Shown in pieces: positions 31,902-40,540 of a DNA stretch of 64,000 bases. Source of the DNA: Nonomuraea jabiensis (GTDB lineage Bacteria; Actinomycetota; Actinomycetes; Streptosporangiales; Streptosporangiaceae); NCBI RefSeq assembly GCF_014204795.1, contig NZ_JACHMB010000001.1:9498501-9562500 (forward strand). The letters are read 5' to 3'. The position numbers and the translations under genes are program-made. Each line of letters starts with the position of its first letter. The stretch's first letter is position 1. The notes under the pieces were generated by a model. The model made no database searches and was not told the origin of the DNA. It was given only the letters and a program-made list of their open reading frames with translations.

Positions 31902-32885
31902 ATGAGAAAGACCAGCCGCTGGATCATCCTTGCCGCCGCCGCGTTGGTGCTGCCGGCCGGCGTCGTGGCCGCCACGATGTCACCGGCCACCGCCACGCAA
32001 CGGTCGACGGTGGCCGCCGACGGCAGCGGGATGTACACCACCGTCCAGGCCGCCATCGACGCCGTGCCGAGCGGCAACACCACCCCGGTCGCCATCACCG
32101 TCGCCCCCGGCACCTATCGAGAGATCGTCACGGTGCCGTCGGACAAGCCGTACATCACGCTGCGCGGGCTCGGCCGCTCGCCCGGCGACACCGTCATCGT
32201 GAACAACCGCTCCGCCGGAGAGCACGGCACCACGGGCAGCTCGACGATGTTCGTCTACGGCCACGACTTCACCGCCCGCAACCTGACCATCGCCAACGAC
32301 TTCGACGAGAGCACCGCCACCAGCGGCGGGCAGGCGGTGGCGCTGTACACGCGGGCGGAGCGCGCCGTCTACCGCGACATCCGCGTGCTCGGCGACCAGG
32401 ACACCCTCTACGCCCGCGCCGGCCGTGCCTACTTCAGGAACTGCTACGTGGAAGGCACCGTCGACTTCATCTTCGGCGCGGCCAGCGCCGTCTTCGACCG
32501 CTGCGACATCTACCAGAAGCGGCTCACCGGCGGTCCGATCACGGCGGCGAGCACTCCGGCGGAGAGCACGTACGGCTTCCTGTTCTACCGGTCGACCATC
32601 ACCGGCGCCGCTGACAACGTCACCCGACTCGGCCGGCCGTGGTACCCGGACGCGCAGGTGCTGTACCGGGAATCGTGGCTGTCGGCGACCATCGCCACCG
32701 CGCAACCGTGGATCGACATGTCCGCGAACTCCTGGACCGCCGCCCGGTTCCTCGAATATCGCAACAGCGGACCCGGGGCTGCCGTCAACGGCAACCGTCC
32801 GCAGCTGGCCGATGCCGACGCGCAGGACTACACGCCCCAGAAGTATCTCGCCGGCTCGGACGGCTGGAACCCCTTCGACCTCTGA
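31902..32885 (+). CDS. Secreted pectin methylesterase, CE8 family
   Basis: 327 residues. Signal peptide of about 32 residues, then the beta-helix pectinesterase domain. The catalytic set is complete: Gln144 ('GGQAVALYT'), Gln166-Asp167 ('LGDQDTLYA'), Asp188 ('GTVDFIFGAAS') and Arg245 in 'LGRPWYP'. It removes methyl esters so the lyase can act. GGAGGA precedes the ATG by three bases. It lies 29 bases after the lyase, in the same transcript. Confidence 0.94.
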   Translation: MRKTSRWIILAAAALVLPAGVVAATMSPATATQRSTVAADGSGMYTTVQAAIDAVPSGNTTPVAITVAPGTYREIVTVPSDKPYITLRGLGRSPGDTVIVNNRSAGEHGTTGSSTMFVYGHDFTARNLTIANDFDESTATSGGQAVALYTRAERAVYRDIRVLGDQDTLYARAGRAYFRNCYVEGTVDFIFGAASAVFDRCDIYQKRLTGGPITAASTPAESTYGFLFYRSTITGAADNVTRLGRPWYPDAQVLYRESWLSATIATAQPWIDMSANSWTAARFLEYRNSGPGAAVNGNRPQLADADAQDYTPQKYLAGSDGWNPFDL

Positions 32886-32910
32886 TCCGTACGACGAAGG
32901 ACCTCCGGCC

Positions 32911-33513
32911 ATGCCCGAGTACCGTAACCCCAGCATCTGCCGGGTCGGCGAGGACTACTACCTGGCCTGCTCCAGCTTCGAGTACTTCCCCGGCGTGCCG
33001 ATCTTCCACAGCCGGGACCTGGCGCACTGGCAGCAGATCGGCAACGTCCTGGACAGACCGGAGCAACTGGACCTGCCACCGTCGGTACGCGCCTCGGGAG
33101 GAATCTGGGCGCCGACCCTCCGCCACCACGACGGCCTGATCTGGATGATCACCAAGAACGTCACCGGGCGGGGCAACTTCCTGGTCACCGCCGAACGCGC
33201 CGAAGGCCCGTGGAGCGACCCGATCCGGATCGACCTGCCCGGGATCGATCCGGACCTGGCCTGGGACGCTGACGGCACCTGCTATTGCGCGTTCTCCGGG
33301 CTGCAACAGGCGCGCATCGACCCCAAGCGCGGCGTCATCGTGGAAGGACCGTGGCCGGTCTGGTCCGGCACGGGCCTGGCCTGGCCGGAGGGGCCCCACC
33401 TGTACCGCCGTGGCGACTGGTGGTACCTGCTGATGTCCGAAGGAGGAACGCACACCGGGCACGGCAGCGTGAGCTTTGACTGGTACGACTACCGACCGAT
33501 CGAAGGCACCTGA
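32911..33513 (+). CDS. GH43-family glycosidase, internally deleted
   Basis: 200 residues against about 500 for intact relatives. The beta-propeller half matches well ('FEYFPGVPIFHSRDLAHWQQ', Asp113 in 'GIDPDLAWDADG', acid Glu160 in 'WPEGPHLY'). Two parts are gone, both in frame: a nine-residue block after 'EYRNP' that in relatives holds the catalytic base Asp (usual form PGFhPDPS), and about 290 residues after 'EGGTHTGHG', where the frame jumps to 'SFDWYDYRP', the usual last strand of the C-terminal beta-sandwich. The product is almost surely inactive, though the frame is clean. GAAGGA precedes ATG 32911. Confidence 0.8.
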   Translation: MPEYRNPSICRVGEDYYLACSSFEYFPGVPIFHSRDLAHWQQIGNVLDRPEQLDLPPSVRASGGIWAPTLRHHDGLIWMITKNVTGRGNFLVTAERAEGPWSDPIRIDLPGIDPDLAWDADGTCYCAFSGLQQARIDPKRGVIVEGPWPVWSGTGLAWPEGPHLYRRGDWWYLLMSEGGTHTGHGSVSFDWYDYRPIEGT

Positions 33514-33519
33514 CCGCCG

Positions 33520-33680
33520 TCATCCCAGCCTTCTGACATGGCCAGGCACCTCGGCATCCGGGGTCACGGGGACCGGGGCGGCGAAGGCCGGCCGGGCGGG
33601 CACGTGCCCGGTCCATACTCCGGGTAGCGGATCGTCATGCGGAGGCTCGTCGCGTATCTTGATCGAGGCGTGCTCGATGT
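33520..33680 (-). pseudogene. C-terminal remnant of a pyridoxamine 5'-phosphate oxidase-like protein
   Basis: The minus strand reads 'ASIKIRDEPPHDDPLPGVWT' followed by 'GHVPARPAFAAPVPVTPDAE' and 'VPGHVRRLG' to a stop. The pattern (A-S-x-K-x-R, P-x-x-D-D, V-W-x-G-x-x-P) is that of the end of PNPOx-like FMN-binding proteins. The N-terminal barrel is missing. The rest of the gap to 33913 shows no gene. Confidence 0.5.
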
Positions 33681-33913
33681 CGACCCGCCGTCTCCCTGAG
33701 GTCCTTCGCACCGGGCGGGCGTACGTCGTGCCAGCGGCCTGGCGTCTGATGCTCGACGAACTCGACGGAACGGCGTGATTCGATTATCGCGCTTGTCGTG
33801 ACGCCGTCACCACCGCCGCGCTGCTACGCGCGGAAGCCGGACGCGAACCCCACGACCGTTTTGACACCTCCCATGGGTAACCGCTATCTATTAGCCAACC
33901 GTTAGGGGGTGGA

Positions 33914-34438
33914 ATGCAAGACGCAGTGCTGGCGATGCTCGCCAAGGAGCCGTCGCACGGATACGACCTGCACGCTCGGCTGCGGCGGAGTCTTGGTCCG
34001 CTGGGGGAGTCGATGAACCGAGGTCAGATCTATGTGACGTTGGCCCGGCTGGAGAAGGCGGGGCTCGTGGTCTGTGAACGGGCCGACGGGCTTCCCGAGC
34101 GGCCGGAGCGCAAGGTGTACGCGCTGACTCCGGCCGGACAGCAGCGGGTGGCCGCTTGGCTGGCCGAGGTGGGTTGGCCGAAGCCGGATCTGGCGGAGTT
34201 TCATCTCAAGCTGGCCGCTGCGGCGGCGGCTCGGCTGGCCGATCCGGTGGAGTTGGTGGGGGCGCAGCGTCGTGAGTTGCTGCGGCGTCTGCGGGAGGCG
34301 CAGCGGGCGGCGCTGGCCGAGCCGGCGGGTTCGGGTGCCGGGTTGCTGCTGGAAGGGGTCGTGCTGCGGTTGCAGGCGGATCTGCGCTGGCTGGCGGCCT
34401 GTGAGCGGGCCTGGTCCAACGAAGTTGAGGGTGGATGA
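33914..34438 (+). CDS. PadR family transcriptional regulator
   Basis: 174 residues. N-terminal winged helix with the PadR signature 'MLAKEPSHGYDLHARLRR' and 'NRGQIYVTLARLEKAGLVVC', then a helical dimerisation tail. A G-rich ribosome site ends four bases before the ATG. The stop overlaps the ABC ATPase start (ATGA), so regulator, ATPase and permease form one operon. PadR proteins usually repress the exporter they travel with and are released by its substrate. Confidence 0.92.
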   Translation: MQDAVLAMLAKEPSHGYDLHARLRRSLGPLGESMNRGQIYVTLARLEKAGLVVCERADGLPERPERKVYALTPAGQQRVAAWLAEVGWPKPDLAEFHLKLAAAAAARLADPVELVGAQRRELLRRLREAQRAALAEPAGSGAGLLLEGVVLRLQADLRWLAACERAWSNEVEGG

Positions 34439-35175
34439 GCGTGTCAGATGCCGCGGTCCGGGCCTGCGGCCTGGTGAAACTTCATGGTCAGGGGCAGGGC
34501 CGCATCCGCGCGGTGGACCAGGTGGACCTGGAGGTGCCTCAGGGGCAGATGCTGGCGGTGATGGGGCCCAGCGGCTGCGGGAAGTCCACCCTGCTGCACC
34601 TGCTGGGCGGCTTGGAGCGGCCCACCGGCGGAGAGGTGTGGCTGGCCGGTCGGCGCATCGACACGCTGAGCGAGCGGGCGTTGGCGCGCTTGCGGCGCCG
34701 GTCGGTGGGGTTCGTCTTCCAGGGTTTCCATCTGGTGGAGGAGTTGTCGGCGGCCGAGAACGTGGAGTTGCCCGTGCTGCTGGCCGGGCGCTCGCGACGT
34801 GAGGCCAGGCGGCGTACAGGCGTGCTGCTGGAACGGGTCGGGCTCACCGGCCGGGCGCGGCATCTGCCGTCGCAGCTGTCGGGTGGTCAGCGTCAGCGGG
34901 TGGCCATCGCCCGGGCGCTGGCCAACGACCCGCTGGTCGTCCTGGCTGACGAGCCGACCGGCAACCTCGACACCGCGGCCACCCTCGAGGTGCTGAGGAT
35001 TTTCGAGGAGTTGCGTTCGGCGGGGCAGACCCTCGTGATCGTCACGCATGACGAGCGGGTGGCGGCCACGGCGGACCGGCTGATCTCGATGCGGGACGGG
35101 ATGTTCGTCGACGACACCCGGCTGGCCGGCACCGGCACCCGCGGGCTCGGCGGGCTGATCGGGTTGGAGGGCTGA
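34435..35175 (+). CDS. ABC transporter ATP-binding protein, MacB/LolD-like
   Basis: 246 residues with a complete ATPase: Walker A 'GPSGCGKST', Q-loop 'FVFQGFHLVEEL', signature 'LSGGQRQRVAIARAL', Walker B 'LVVLADEPTGNLD' and switch His in 'IVTHDE'. The family works with FtsX-like permeases, using ATP for mechanotransmission or peptide/antibiotic export. It overlaps padR by four bases and is followed after five bases by its permease. Confidence 0.94.
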   Translation: MSVSDAAVRACGLVKLHGQGQGRIRAVDQVDLEVPQGQMLAVMGPSGCGKSTLLHLLGGLERPTGGEVWLAGRRIDTLSERALARLRRRSVGFVFQGFHLVEELSAAENVELPVLLAGRSRREARRRTGVLLERVGLTGRARHLPSQLSGGQRQRVAIARALANDPLVVLADEPTGNLDTAATLEVLRIFEELRSAGQTLVIVTHDERVAATADRLISMRDGMFVDDTRLAGTGTRGLGGLIGLEG

Positions 35176-35180
35176 ACGTC

Positions 35181-36971
35181 ATGGGCTCCATCGTGCTCGT
35201 CGTCCGCCTGGTACTGGCCGACCTGCGCCGGCACCAGGTCCAGGCCGCGATGCTCCTGCTCGCGGTGATCGTGGCCACCGCCACGATGGCCCTGGGCCTG
35301 TCCCTGCGCGGCGTGAGCGACGCGCTGTACGAGCAGACCCGCGCGGCCACCGCCGGACCGGACCTGGTGGCGCTCACCGGCGAGACGGGCCCCACCGCGA
35401 CCTCGACCCTGGCCTCGCTGACGGACGCTCCCGAAGTGGTCGCCCACCATGGCCCCTATCGCGTCGTCTACGCCAACCTCACCAGTGGCGATTCCCTGTC
35501 GTCCCCGGTGGTGGTGCAGGGCTTCGCCGAGAAGCCCGGCGCGCTCAACCGGCCCCTGGTGACCTCGGGCCAGTGGGTACGCCCCGGCGGCACGGTCCTC
35601 GAACGCGGCTTCGCCACCGCACTCGGCGTCGCCGTCGGCGACCACGTCACCATCGCCGGCCGCTCGTACCCCGTCGTCGGCATCGCCGTCACCGCGGCCA
35701 CCTCCATCTACCCCTGGGCCGCGCAGATCGGCCCCGGCGGCGGCCCCAGCGACTACAGCGGCCTGGCCTGGATGACCCGGTCAGACGCCCGGACACTGGC
35801 GTCGTCCCAGCAGCTCCCGGTGACCTTGGCCATGGACCTCAAGCTGCGCGACCCCGCCGCCACCGAGGCCTTCATCGACGCCCGCCGCGTGCCCACCCTC
35901 AGGGTCAACCTGCACTCCTGGCAGTTCACCGCGCAACAGGACATGGTCATCCTCAGGAACAGCCAGCCGATCCTGGTCATCGGTAGCTGGTTGCTCAGCT
36001 TCCTGGCTGTCACCGGAGTGGCGGCGCTGGCCGCGGGACGCGCCGTCGAGCAGACCCGCCGGGCCGGCCTGCTGAAGGCCGTCGGCGCCACCCCAGGGCT
36101 GATCGCCGCCGTCCTGCTCACCGAATATCTGGCGCTGGCGCTGGTCGGCGACGCGCTGGGGCTGGTGATCGCCCGCCTGACCGTGCCCGCCATCGCCAGC
36201 CCCACCGCCAGCCGGATCGGCGACGCGTTCGGGCTCGGCGGCGCCCCTGTTGTCACGGCGACCGTACTCGCCGTCGTGGTGGCGGTGCTGTCCACGCTGC
36301 GTCCCACGTTGCGGGCCATGCGTACGGCGACCGTCACGGCGCTGTCGGCCACCGCGCACCAGCCCCGTCATCGGCCCTGGCTCACCGCGCTGTCCGCGCT
36401 GCTGCCCACGCCGCTGCTGCTCGGGCTGCGCCTGATGGCCCGCCGGCCAGGCCGCGCCGTGCTGCAGGCCTGCTCCACCGCCACCACAGTGATCTCGATC
36501 GTCGCCCTGCTGAGCCTCTACGCCCAATCGGACAGGGGCTACGGCCTGAACGGCTCCTCCGCCCTGCCCAACCTGCGCGGCGAGCTGGACCGCCGGCTGA
36601 TGCTCGCCGTCACGATCCTGCTGATCGTCCTCGCCATCGTGAACACCATCACGTTCACCTGGACCAGCGCCATGGAGGCGCGAGCGAACATGGCCATCGC
36701 CCGCACACTCGGCGCCACCCCGGGACAGGTCTCCGCAGGCCTGTCGACTGCCCAGCTCCTGGCCAACCTGCCCGGCGCCATCATCGGCGCTCCCCTGGGG
36801 ATCGGCCTGTTCTCGCTCTTCAGCGCCAGGAACTGGACGCCACCCCCCTCCTCCTGGCTGCTCGGCGCCGTACTCGCGACCGTCCTGACGACGGCGGCAC
36901 TCACCGTCCTGCCCGCACGCCTGGCGGCGCGCCGGCCGGTGGCGCAGGCCCTCAGCGCCGAGACAGCCTGA
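35181..36971 (+). CDS. ABC transporter permease, FtsX/MacB-like
   Basis: 596 residues. Helix near the N-terminus, a large extracytoplasmic domain (about 45-255), three helices (about 265-385) forming one FtsX domain, a junction, and a second set near 415-590 ending 'VLPARLAARRPVAQALSAET'. Partner of the ATPase just upstream. Substrate unknown; with PadR control, export of or resistance to a peptide or lipophilic antibiotic is plausible. Confidence 0.9.
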   Translation: MGSIVLVVRLVLADLRRHQVQAAMLLLAVIVATATMALGLSLRGVSDALYEQTRAATAGPDLVALTGETGPTATSTLASLTDAPEVVAHHGPYRVVYANLTSGDSLSSPVVVQGFAEKPGALNRPLVTSGQWVRPGGTVLERGFATALGVAVGDHVTIAGRSYPVVGIAVTAATSIYPWAAQIGPGGGPSDYSGLAWMTRSDARTLASSQQLPVTLAMDLKLRDPAATEAFIDARRVPTLRVNLHSWQFTAQQDMVILRNSQPILVIGSWLLSFLAVTGVAALAAGRAVEQTRRAGLLKAVGATPGLIAAVLLTEYLALALVGDALGLVIARLTVPAIASPTASRIGDAFGLGGAPVVTATVLAVVVAVLSTLRPTLRAMRTATVTALSATAHQPRHRPWLTALSALLPTPLLLGLRLMARRPGRAVLQACSTATTVISIVALLSLYAQSDRGYGLNGSSALPNLRGELDRRLMLAVTILLIVLAIVNTITFTWTSAMEARANMAIARTLGATPGQVSAGLSTAQLLANLPGAIIGAPLGIGLFSLFSARNWTPPPSSWLLGAVLATVLTTAALTVLPARLAARRPVAQALSAETA

Positions 36972-37027
36972 TCGGCCCCGCTCAGCAGGTGCCGGAATCG
37001 AGTTGAACGACCGAAAGGAATCATGAA

Positions 37028-38182
37028 GTGGCATCCGTCGGCATCCGGCGATTCATTGCGGGCACGGGGCAGCCCCGCGGATGGGTGACCCCCAGGACAG
37101 ACCTGGTGACGGCGTTACTCGGGATCTGGTTCGGGGTCGGGCTGATGATCGACGCCTGGGCGCACGGCAACCTGGCGGAGCTGGAGACATTCTTCACTCC
37201 CTGGCATGCGGTGTTCTATTCCGGCTTCGCCGTGGTCTCCGGCTGGATCAGCTGGCAGGTGTGGCGCAACGTACGCGCCGGGCGGCAGGGGCCGGCGGCC
37301 GTCCCCACCGGGTATCTCGCCGGGCTGCTGGCGATTCCCGCGTTCGCCGCCTTCGGAATCGCCGATATGACGTGGCACACCGTACTCGGCATCGAGACGA
37401 CCATCAACATCTTCTTCAGCCCGTCCCACCTCGGCCTCGTCGTGACGATGATGCTCATCATCACGACACCGCTGCGCTCGGCGTGGAACGCCCCCGACGT
37501 CGGCGCCCGGCCCTCGCTCGGCCGCCTGCTGCCCGCGCTGCTCGGGCTCGCGTTCGCCACCACGCTGGTGTCGCTGTTCCTGTCGTACGGCGACGCCCTG
37601 CAGTACCGGCCCCAAGCGATAGTCCAGGCATTCTCCATGGCGCAGGGCTCGGGCGCCGCGCCGCGGGGCGGCGGCCCCGTGGCGGTGGGGCCGAGCGCCG
37701 AACGGGTAGCCGTCGCGATGGCCGTCACCAACGTCGTCATGCTGGCCCCGGTGCTGTTCCTGGTGCGCCGCTGGCTGCTGCCGTTCGGTTCGGTGACCGT
37801 CATGTACGCGGTCATGACGCTCATGCCGGGTGCCCAGACGTCCTTCCGCAGCCTGCCGATCCTGCTGTCATTCGTGGTCGCCGGGTTCGTCAGCGACCTG
37901 CTGATCCGCCGGCTGCGGCCGTCGGGTGAGCGGCGCGCCGCCTACTGGGCCTTCGCGGGGCTGTCGGCCTTCGTCACCTGGTCGCTGTACATCGGGGCCG
38001 CCTCGGCCACCGGGGGCGGCCTGCCTGCCGTACCCGAACTGTGGACCGGCGCGCCGATCGTCGCCGGCCTGATCGGGCTGGCGCTCGGGGTGCTGTTCCT
38101 GCCCAACGCGGCCACCGCCCACCCCGTTCCGCCCAGTGCGGCCACCGCCGGCCGGACGCGATCCGATTCCGGGCGGGCGTAG
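37028..38182 (+). CDS. Multi-pass membrane protein with conserved-looking histidines, unknown function
   Basis: 384 residues, about 10 hydrophobic helices. Several membrane or membrane-edge segments contain His and acidic residues ('MIDAWAHGNLAELETFFTPW' then 'HAVFYSGF'; 'DMTWHTVLGIETTINIFFSP' then 'SHLGL'), as in metal- or heme-binding membrane proteins. That is inference. GTG 37028 is chosen because AAAGGAA lies 8 bases upstream; the ATG at 37023 opens a short wrong frame. It lies 56 bases after the ABC permease and may share its transcript. I do not recognise the family. Confidence 0.75.
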   Translation: MASVGIRRFIAGTGQPRGWVTPRTDLVTALLGIWFGVGLMIDAWAHGNLAELETFFTPWHAVFYSGFAVVSGWISWQVWRNVRAGRQGPAAVPTGYLAGLLAIPAFAAFGIADMTWHTVLGIETTINIFFSPSHLGLVVTMMLIITTPLRSAWNAPDVGARPSLGRLLPALLGLAFATTLVSLFLSYGDALQYRPQAIVQAFSMAQGSGAAPRGGGPVAVGPSAERVAVAMAVTNVVMLAPVLFLVRRWLLPFGSVTVMYAVMTLMPGAQTSFRSLPILLSFVVAGFVSDLLIRRLRPSGERRAAYWAFAGLSAFVTWSLYIGAASATGGGLPAVPELWTGAPIVAGLIGLALGVLFLPNAATAHPVPPSAATAGRTRSDSGRA

Positions 38183-38317
38183 CCGATCCGCGCGTACCCG
38201 GCCGGAGCGTCCCTGGGCGCCGTTGTCGCCGACAACGGCTGGCACACCCACGGTCGGTTCGGTTGTGGCGGGCACGGGCGTTGCCGCCCGGCGCGCTGGA
38301 CGGGGCCGCGAGGGGCG

Positions 38318-38786
38318 CATGGGCTCATCCGGCATACGGCCCCGCACCGCCTTGGCCTCTCGTAGCGCCAGCGCCTGCTCAACGGCACGCAGCCCGCCAG
38401 AGATCCCGCCATAGGACACCAGGCCGACCGGCTTGGCGTGCCACTCCTTGTGGTGCCAGTCGACGGCGTTCTTCAACGCGGCGGGAAAACTGTGGTTGTA
38501 CCCCGGGGTGATCACTACGAAGGCGTCGGCCGCGGCCAGCCGGGGGGGTCAACTCGGCCAGAGTGCTGGCTGCTTCGGGTGCAGGTGTGCCACCGAAAGC
38601 CGGCATCGCCAGGGGGAGCGGAAACCGGGCAAGGTCTACGAGGTCGATGACGAGGTCGCCGCGCCTGGCGGCATGGTCGGCGAACCAGTCCGCAACAGTG
38701 GCACCGAACCGGTCCTCCCGGACGCTTGCGACGATCACCGCGATCCGCAACTGCTCGGCCCGGCCGTCATGGGCAGTTTCCAGCAT
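38318..38786 (-). pseudogene. NADPH-dependent FMN reductase, frameshifted and internally deleted
   Basis: From ATG 38786 (AGGAGAGGG upstream) the frame gives a normal flavodoxin-like start ('IAVIVASVREDRFGATVADW') and then breaks at a run of seven G (38542-38548). With six the frame would continue into 'AAADAFVVITPGYNHSFPAA' and 'LKNAVDWHHKEWHAKPVGLV'. After 'SGGLRAVEQ' about 40-50 residues usual for the family are missing and the text resumes in the tail 'ALALREAKAVRG'. It is divergent from soxR with a palindrome between, so it was probably a SoxR target. Confidence 0.8.
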
Positions 38787-38846
38787 GAAGCCCTCTCCTG
38801 TTCGTCCACGTGAGAGCCTTCGGCCCTCGGGCACGAACAGGATCGA

Positions 38847-38866
38847 ACTTAAATAGAGGTTTAAGT
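38847..38866. promoter_or_regulatory. Probable SoxR operator
   Basis: ACTTAAA-TAGAGG-TTTAAGT, a perfect 7+6+7 palindrome between soxR and the FMN reductase. On the minus strand TTGACT overlaps its edge and a -10-like GATCCT follows after about 19 bases, the long spacer expected of a MerR-family-activated promoter. Confidence 0.7.
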
Positions 38867-38886
38867 CAAGCAGTAGGCTCGCCGAC

Positions 38887-39342
38887 ATGCCCAACGATGT
38901 GATGATCCCTGAGGAGCTGACAATTGGAGAACTGTCGGCACGCAGCGGCGTGTCCGGTTCGGCGTTGCGCTTCTACGAGCGACAAGGACTCATCCACAGC
39001 CGCCGCACCACCGGCAACCAGCGTCGCTACCACCGCGCCACGCTACGGCGCGTCGCCTTCATCCGAGCCACGCAGAACGTCGGAATGCCGCTGTCCTGCA
39101 TCAAGGACGTCCTCGACAGGCTCCCACGCGACGCCGAACCGATCCGCGAGTTCTGGATCGCGGTGTCGGGGTACTGGACGAACGAAGTCAACGAGCGCAT
39201 TGCGCAGATGGAGCGGATGCGCGACAGGTTCACTGAGTGCATCGGCTGTGGCTGCCTCTCCTTCGACCAGTGCCAGCTCGTCAATCCTGGCGACGCACTG
39301 GCCGAGAAAGGCCCTGGCGCCCACCGCCTGCTGGAACCCTGA
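38887..39342 (+). CDS. soxR: SoxR, redox-sensing MerR-family activator with [2Fe-2S] cysteines
   Basis: 151 residues. The MerR-type DNA-binding domain ('TIGELSARSGVSGSALRFYE', 'RRTTGNQRRYHR') is followed by the dimer helix and the SoxR cluster motif with Cys118, 121, 123 and 129 in 'ECIGCGCLSFDQCQ', the C-x2-C-x-C-x5-C spacing unique to SoxR. In actinomycetes SoxR responds to redox-active metabolites rather than superoxide and switches on small oxidoreductases. A -10-like TAGGCT lies seven bases before the ATG with no ribosome site, suggesting a leaderless mRNA. Its likely neighbour target is broken. Confidence 0.95.
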   Translation: MPNDVMIPEELTIGELSARSGVSGSALRFYERQGLIHSRRTTGNQRRYHRATLRRVAFIRATQNVGMPLSCIKDVLDRLPRDAEPIREFWIAVSGYWTNEVNERIAQMERMRDRFTECIGCGCLSFDQCQLVNPGDALAEKGPGAHRLLEP

Positions 39343-39477
39343 CAGGCCACTCGACGACGCCGCGCTCGTTCCACCCGGCGCTCGAAGCCGGGCATCGGCC
39401 CCCTGCTGAACTGGACCAACCCGTCCGGTGCTTCCGCAGGACGGCGGCACCGGCCGGGCAGGGAGGAGCGTCAGGTG

Positions 39478-39645
39478 GCGAGGGTGGCGACCGGCTCCAG
39501 GCGTCATGGTCGTCCGCCTCCCAGACACAGACGTCGGTGACCCGCGCCGAGTAGAACTCCGTGTCGTAGAAGCGGGAACGGACGCTGCGGGTGCGGGCCT
39601 CGATCGCCGGGACCACTTGGGTGGTGAAAGCCTGAGCGAGGGCTC
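39478..39645 (-). pseudogene. Remnant of a small protein, possibly darcynin-like
   Basis: The minus strand reads 'VVPAIEARTRSVRSRFYDTE' and 'FYSARVTDVCVWEADDHDAW', after which the frame degenerates. The 'RfyDtE.ys....D..vWE.dD' pattern resembles small darcynin-family proteins. There is no clear start or end, so this is a fragment. The rest of the 39343-39643 gap shows nothing else. Confidence 0.4.
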
Positions 39646-40027
39646 AGCCGCTCGCGGCGCTCATCGAGCACCGGGGCTCGCGTCGCGGCAGCCGCTCGAC
39701 GACCAGGTCGTAGGAATTCTCGACCGCGTCGGTGACCAGTCGCTGGGTGATGCCGGGCCCCGGTCCCAGCGAGATCCAGTGCCGTTTGTCGAGGTAGCGG
39801 CCCGGTGTGATCGAGGGGTAGCCGCGCTGTTGCGCGCGGGCGTGTTCGGGTTCGCACTTGACGGTGATGATCTGCTGGTCCGGGTCGTCGGTGATGATCA
39901 GGAACACCTTGCCCGCGACCTTGTACACGTCGAGTGCGGGGGTGAAGGGGCGTCCGTGGCTGACGTCGGGGAGGGCGAGGGCCGCCTGGCGGGCGGTGTC
40001 CTGGAGCCGGTCGCCGGCCGTGCTCAC
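39644..40027 (-). CDS. MmcQ/YjbR family protein (copy 2)
   Basis: 127 residues. The MmcQ/YjbR (CyaY-like) fold is marked by 'DVYKVAGKVFLIITDDPDQQ', 'IITVKCEPEHARAQQR' and 'ITPGRYLDKRHWISL'. Function is not firmly known; the family is often described as DNA-binding. It overlaps the paralogous gene upstream by four bases, so both are made from one transcript. Confidence 0.88.
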   Translation of the reverse strand: MSTAGDRLQDTARQAALALPDVSHGRPFTPALDVYKVAGKVFLIITDDPDQQIITVKCEPEHARAQQRGYPSITPGRYLDKRHWISLGPGPGITQRLVTDAVENSYDLVVERLPRREPRCSMSAASG

Positions 40028-40419
40028 CGGGCCGCCCGCGTGCCGCTGCCGTAGGTGTGCGGGTCGACGGGCTGCTCGGCCTTGGGCAGGTGAGCGACGA
40101 CGAGCCGGTAGGAGTCGGTGACGAGCTCCCTGACGAGCTCCTCGTCGACGCCTTCCCCGCCCTCCAGCGTGATCCAGTGCTTCTTGTTCATGTGGTAGCC
40201 GGGGGTGATATGGCTGTTGTGTTCCCGCAGGGCGAGGGCCTCGCCGGGGTCCGCCTTAAGGATCACGACGGGACGCCCGGGAACCTCGGTCATCAGCATG
40301 AACACCTTGCCGCGCACTTTGAAGACCTCCCAGTCAGGGCCGAAGGGATGCTCGAGCTGGGCTCCGGGAAGTTCCTCGGCGCAGTCGGCGGCGGTCTTGT
40401 GCAGGGTCGATCCGTTCAT
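40024..40419 (-). CDS. MmcQ/YjbR family protein (copy 1)
   Basis: 131 residues with the same blocks as its neighbour ('EVFKVRGKVFMLMTEVPGRP', 'VVILKADPGEALALREHN', 'ITPGYHMNKKHWITLEGGEG'). The pair are diverged tandem duplicates with an ATGA overlap. It diverges from the AraC-type regulator at 40541; whether that regulator controls it is unknown. Confidence 0.88.
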   Translation of the reverse strand: MNGSTLHKTAADCAEELPGAQLEHPFGPDWEVFKVRGKVFMLMTEVPGRPVVILKADPGEALALREHNSHITPGYHMNKKHWITLEGGEGVDEELVRELVTDSYRLVVAHLPKAEQPVDPHTYGSGTRAAR

Positions 40420-40540
40420 GGGCGGTGGACTTCCTCAGGTGGTGATGGTCTGCGGCATCGATGGACGCGCAGGGCGCGTCGCGGCGGCACACCCCATCCT
40501 TCCCTCGAAACCGACAAAAAGGACGGTAGGCTGCGGACAC

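Noticed and set aside
33690..33778. Short plus-strand text 'RRLPEVLRTGRAYVVPAAWR' near the GH43 gene
   Set aside because: Too short and without start or family resemblance to be reported as a gene; it may be further debris.
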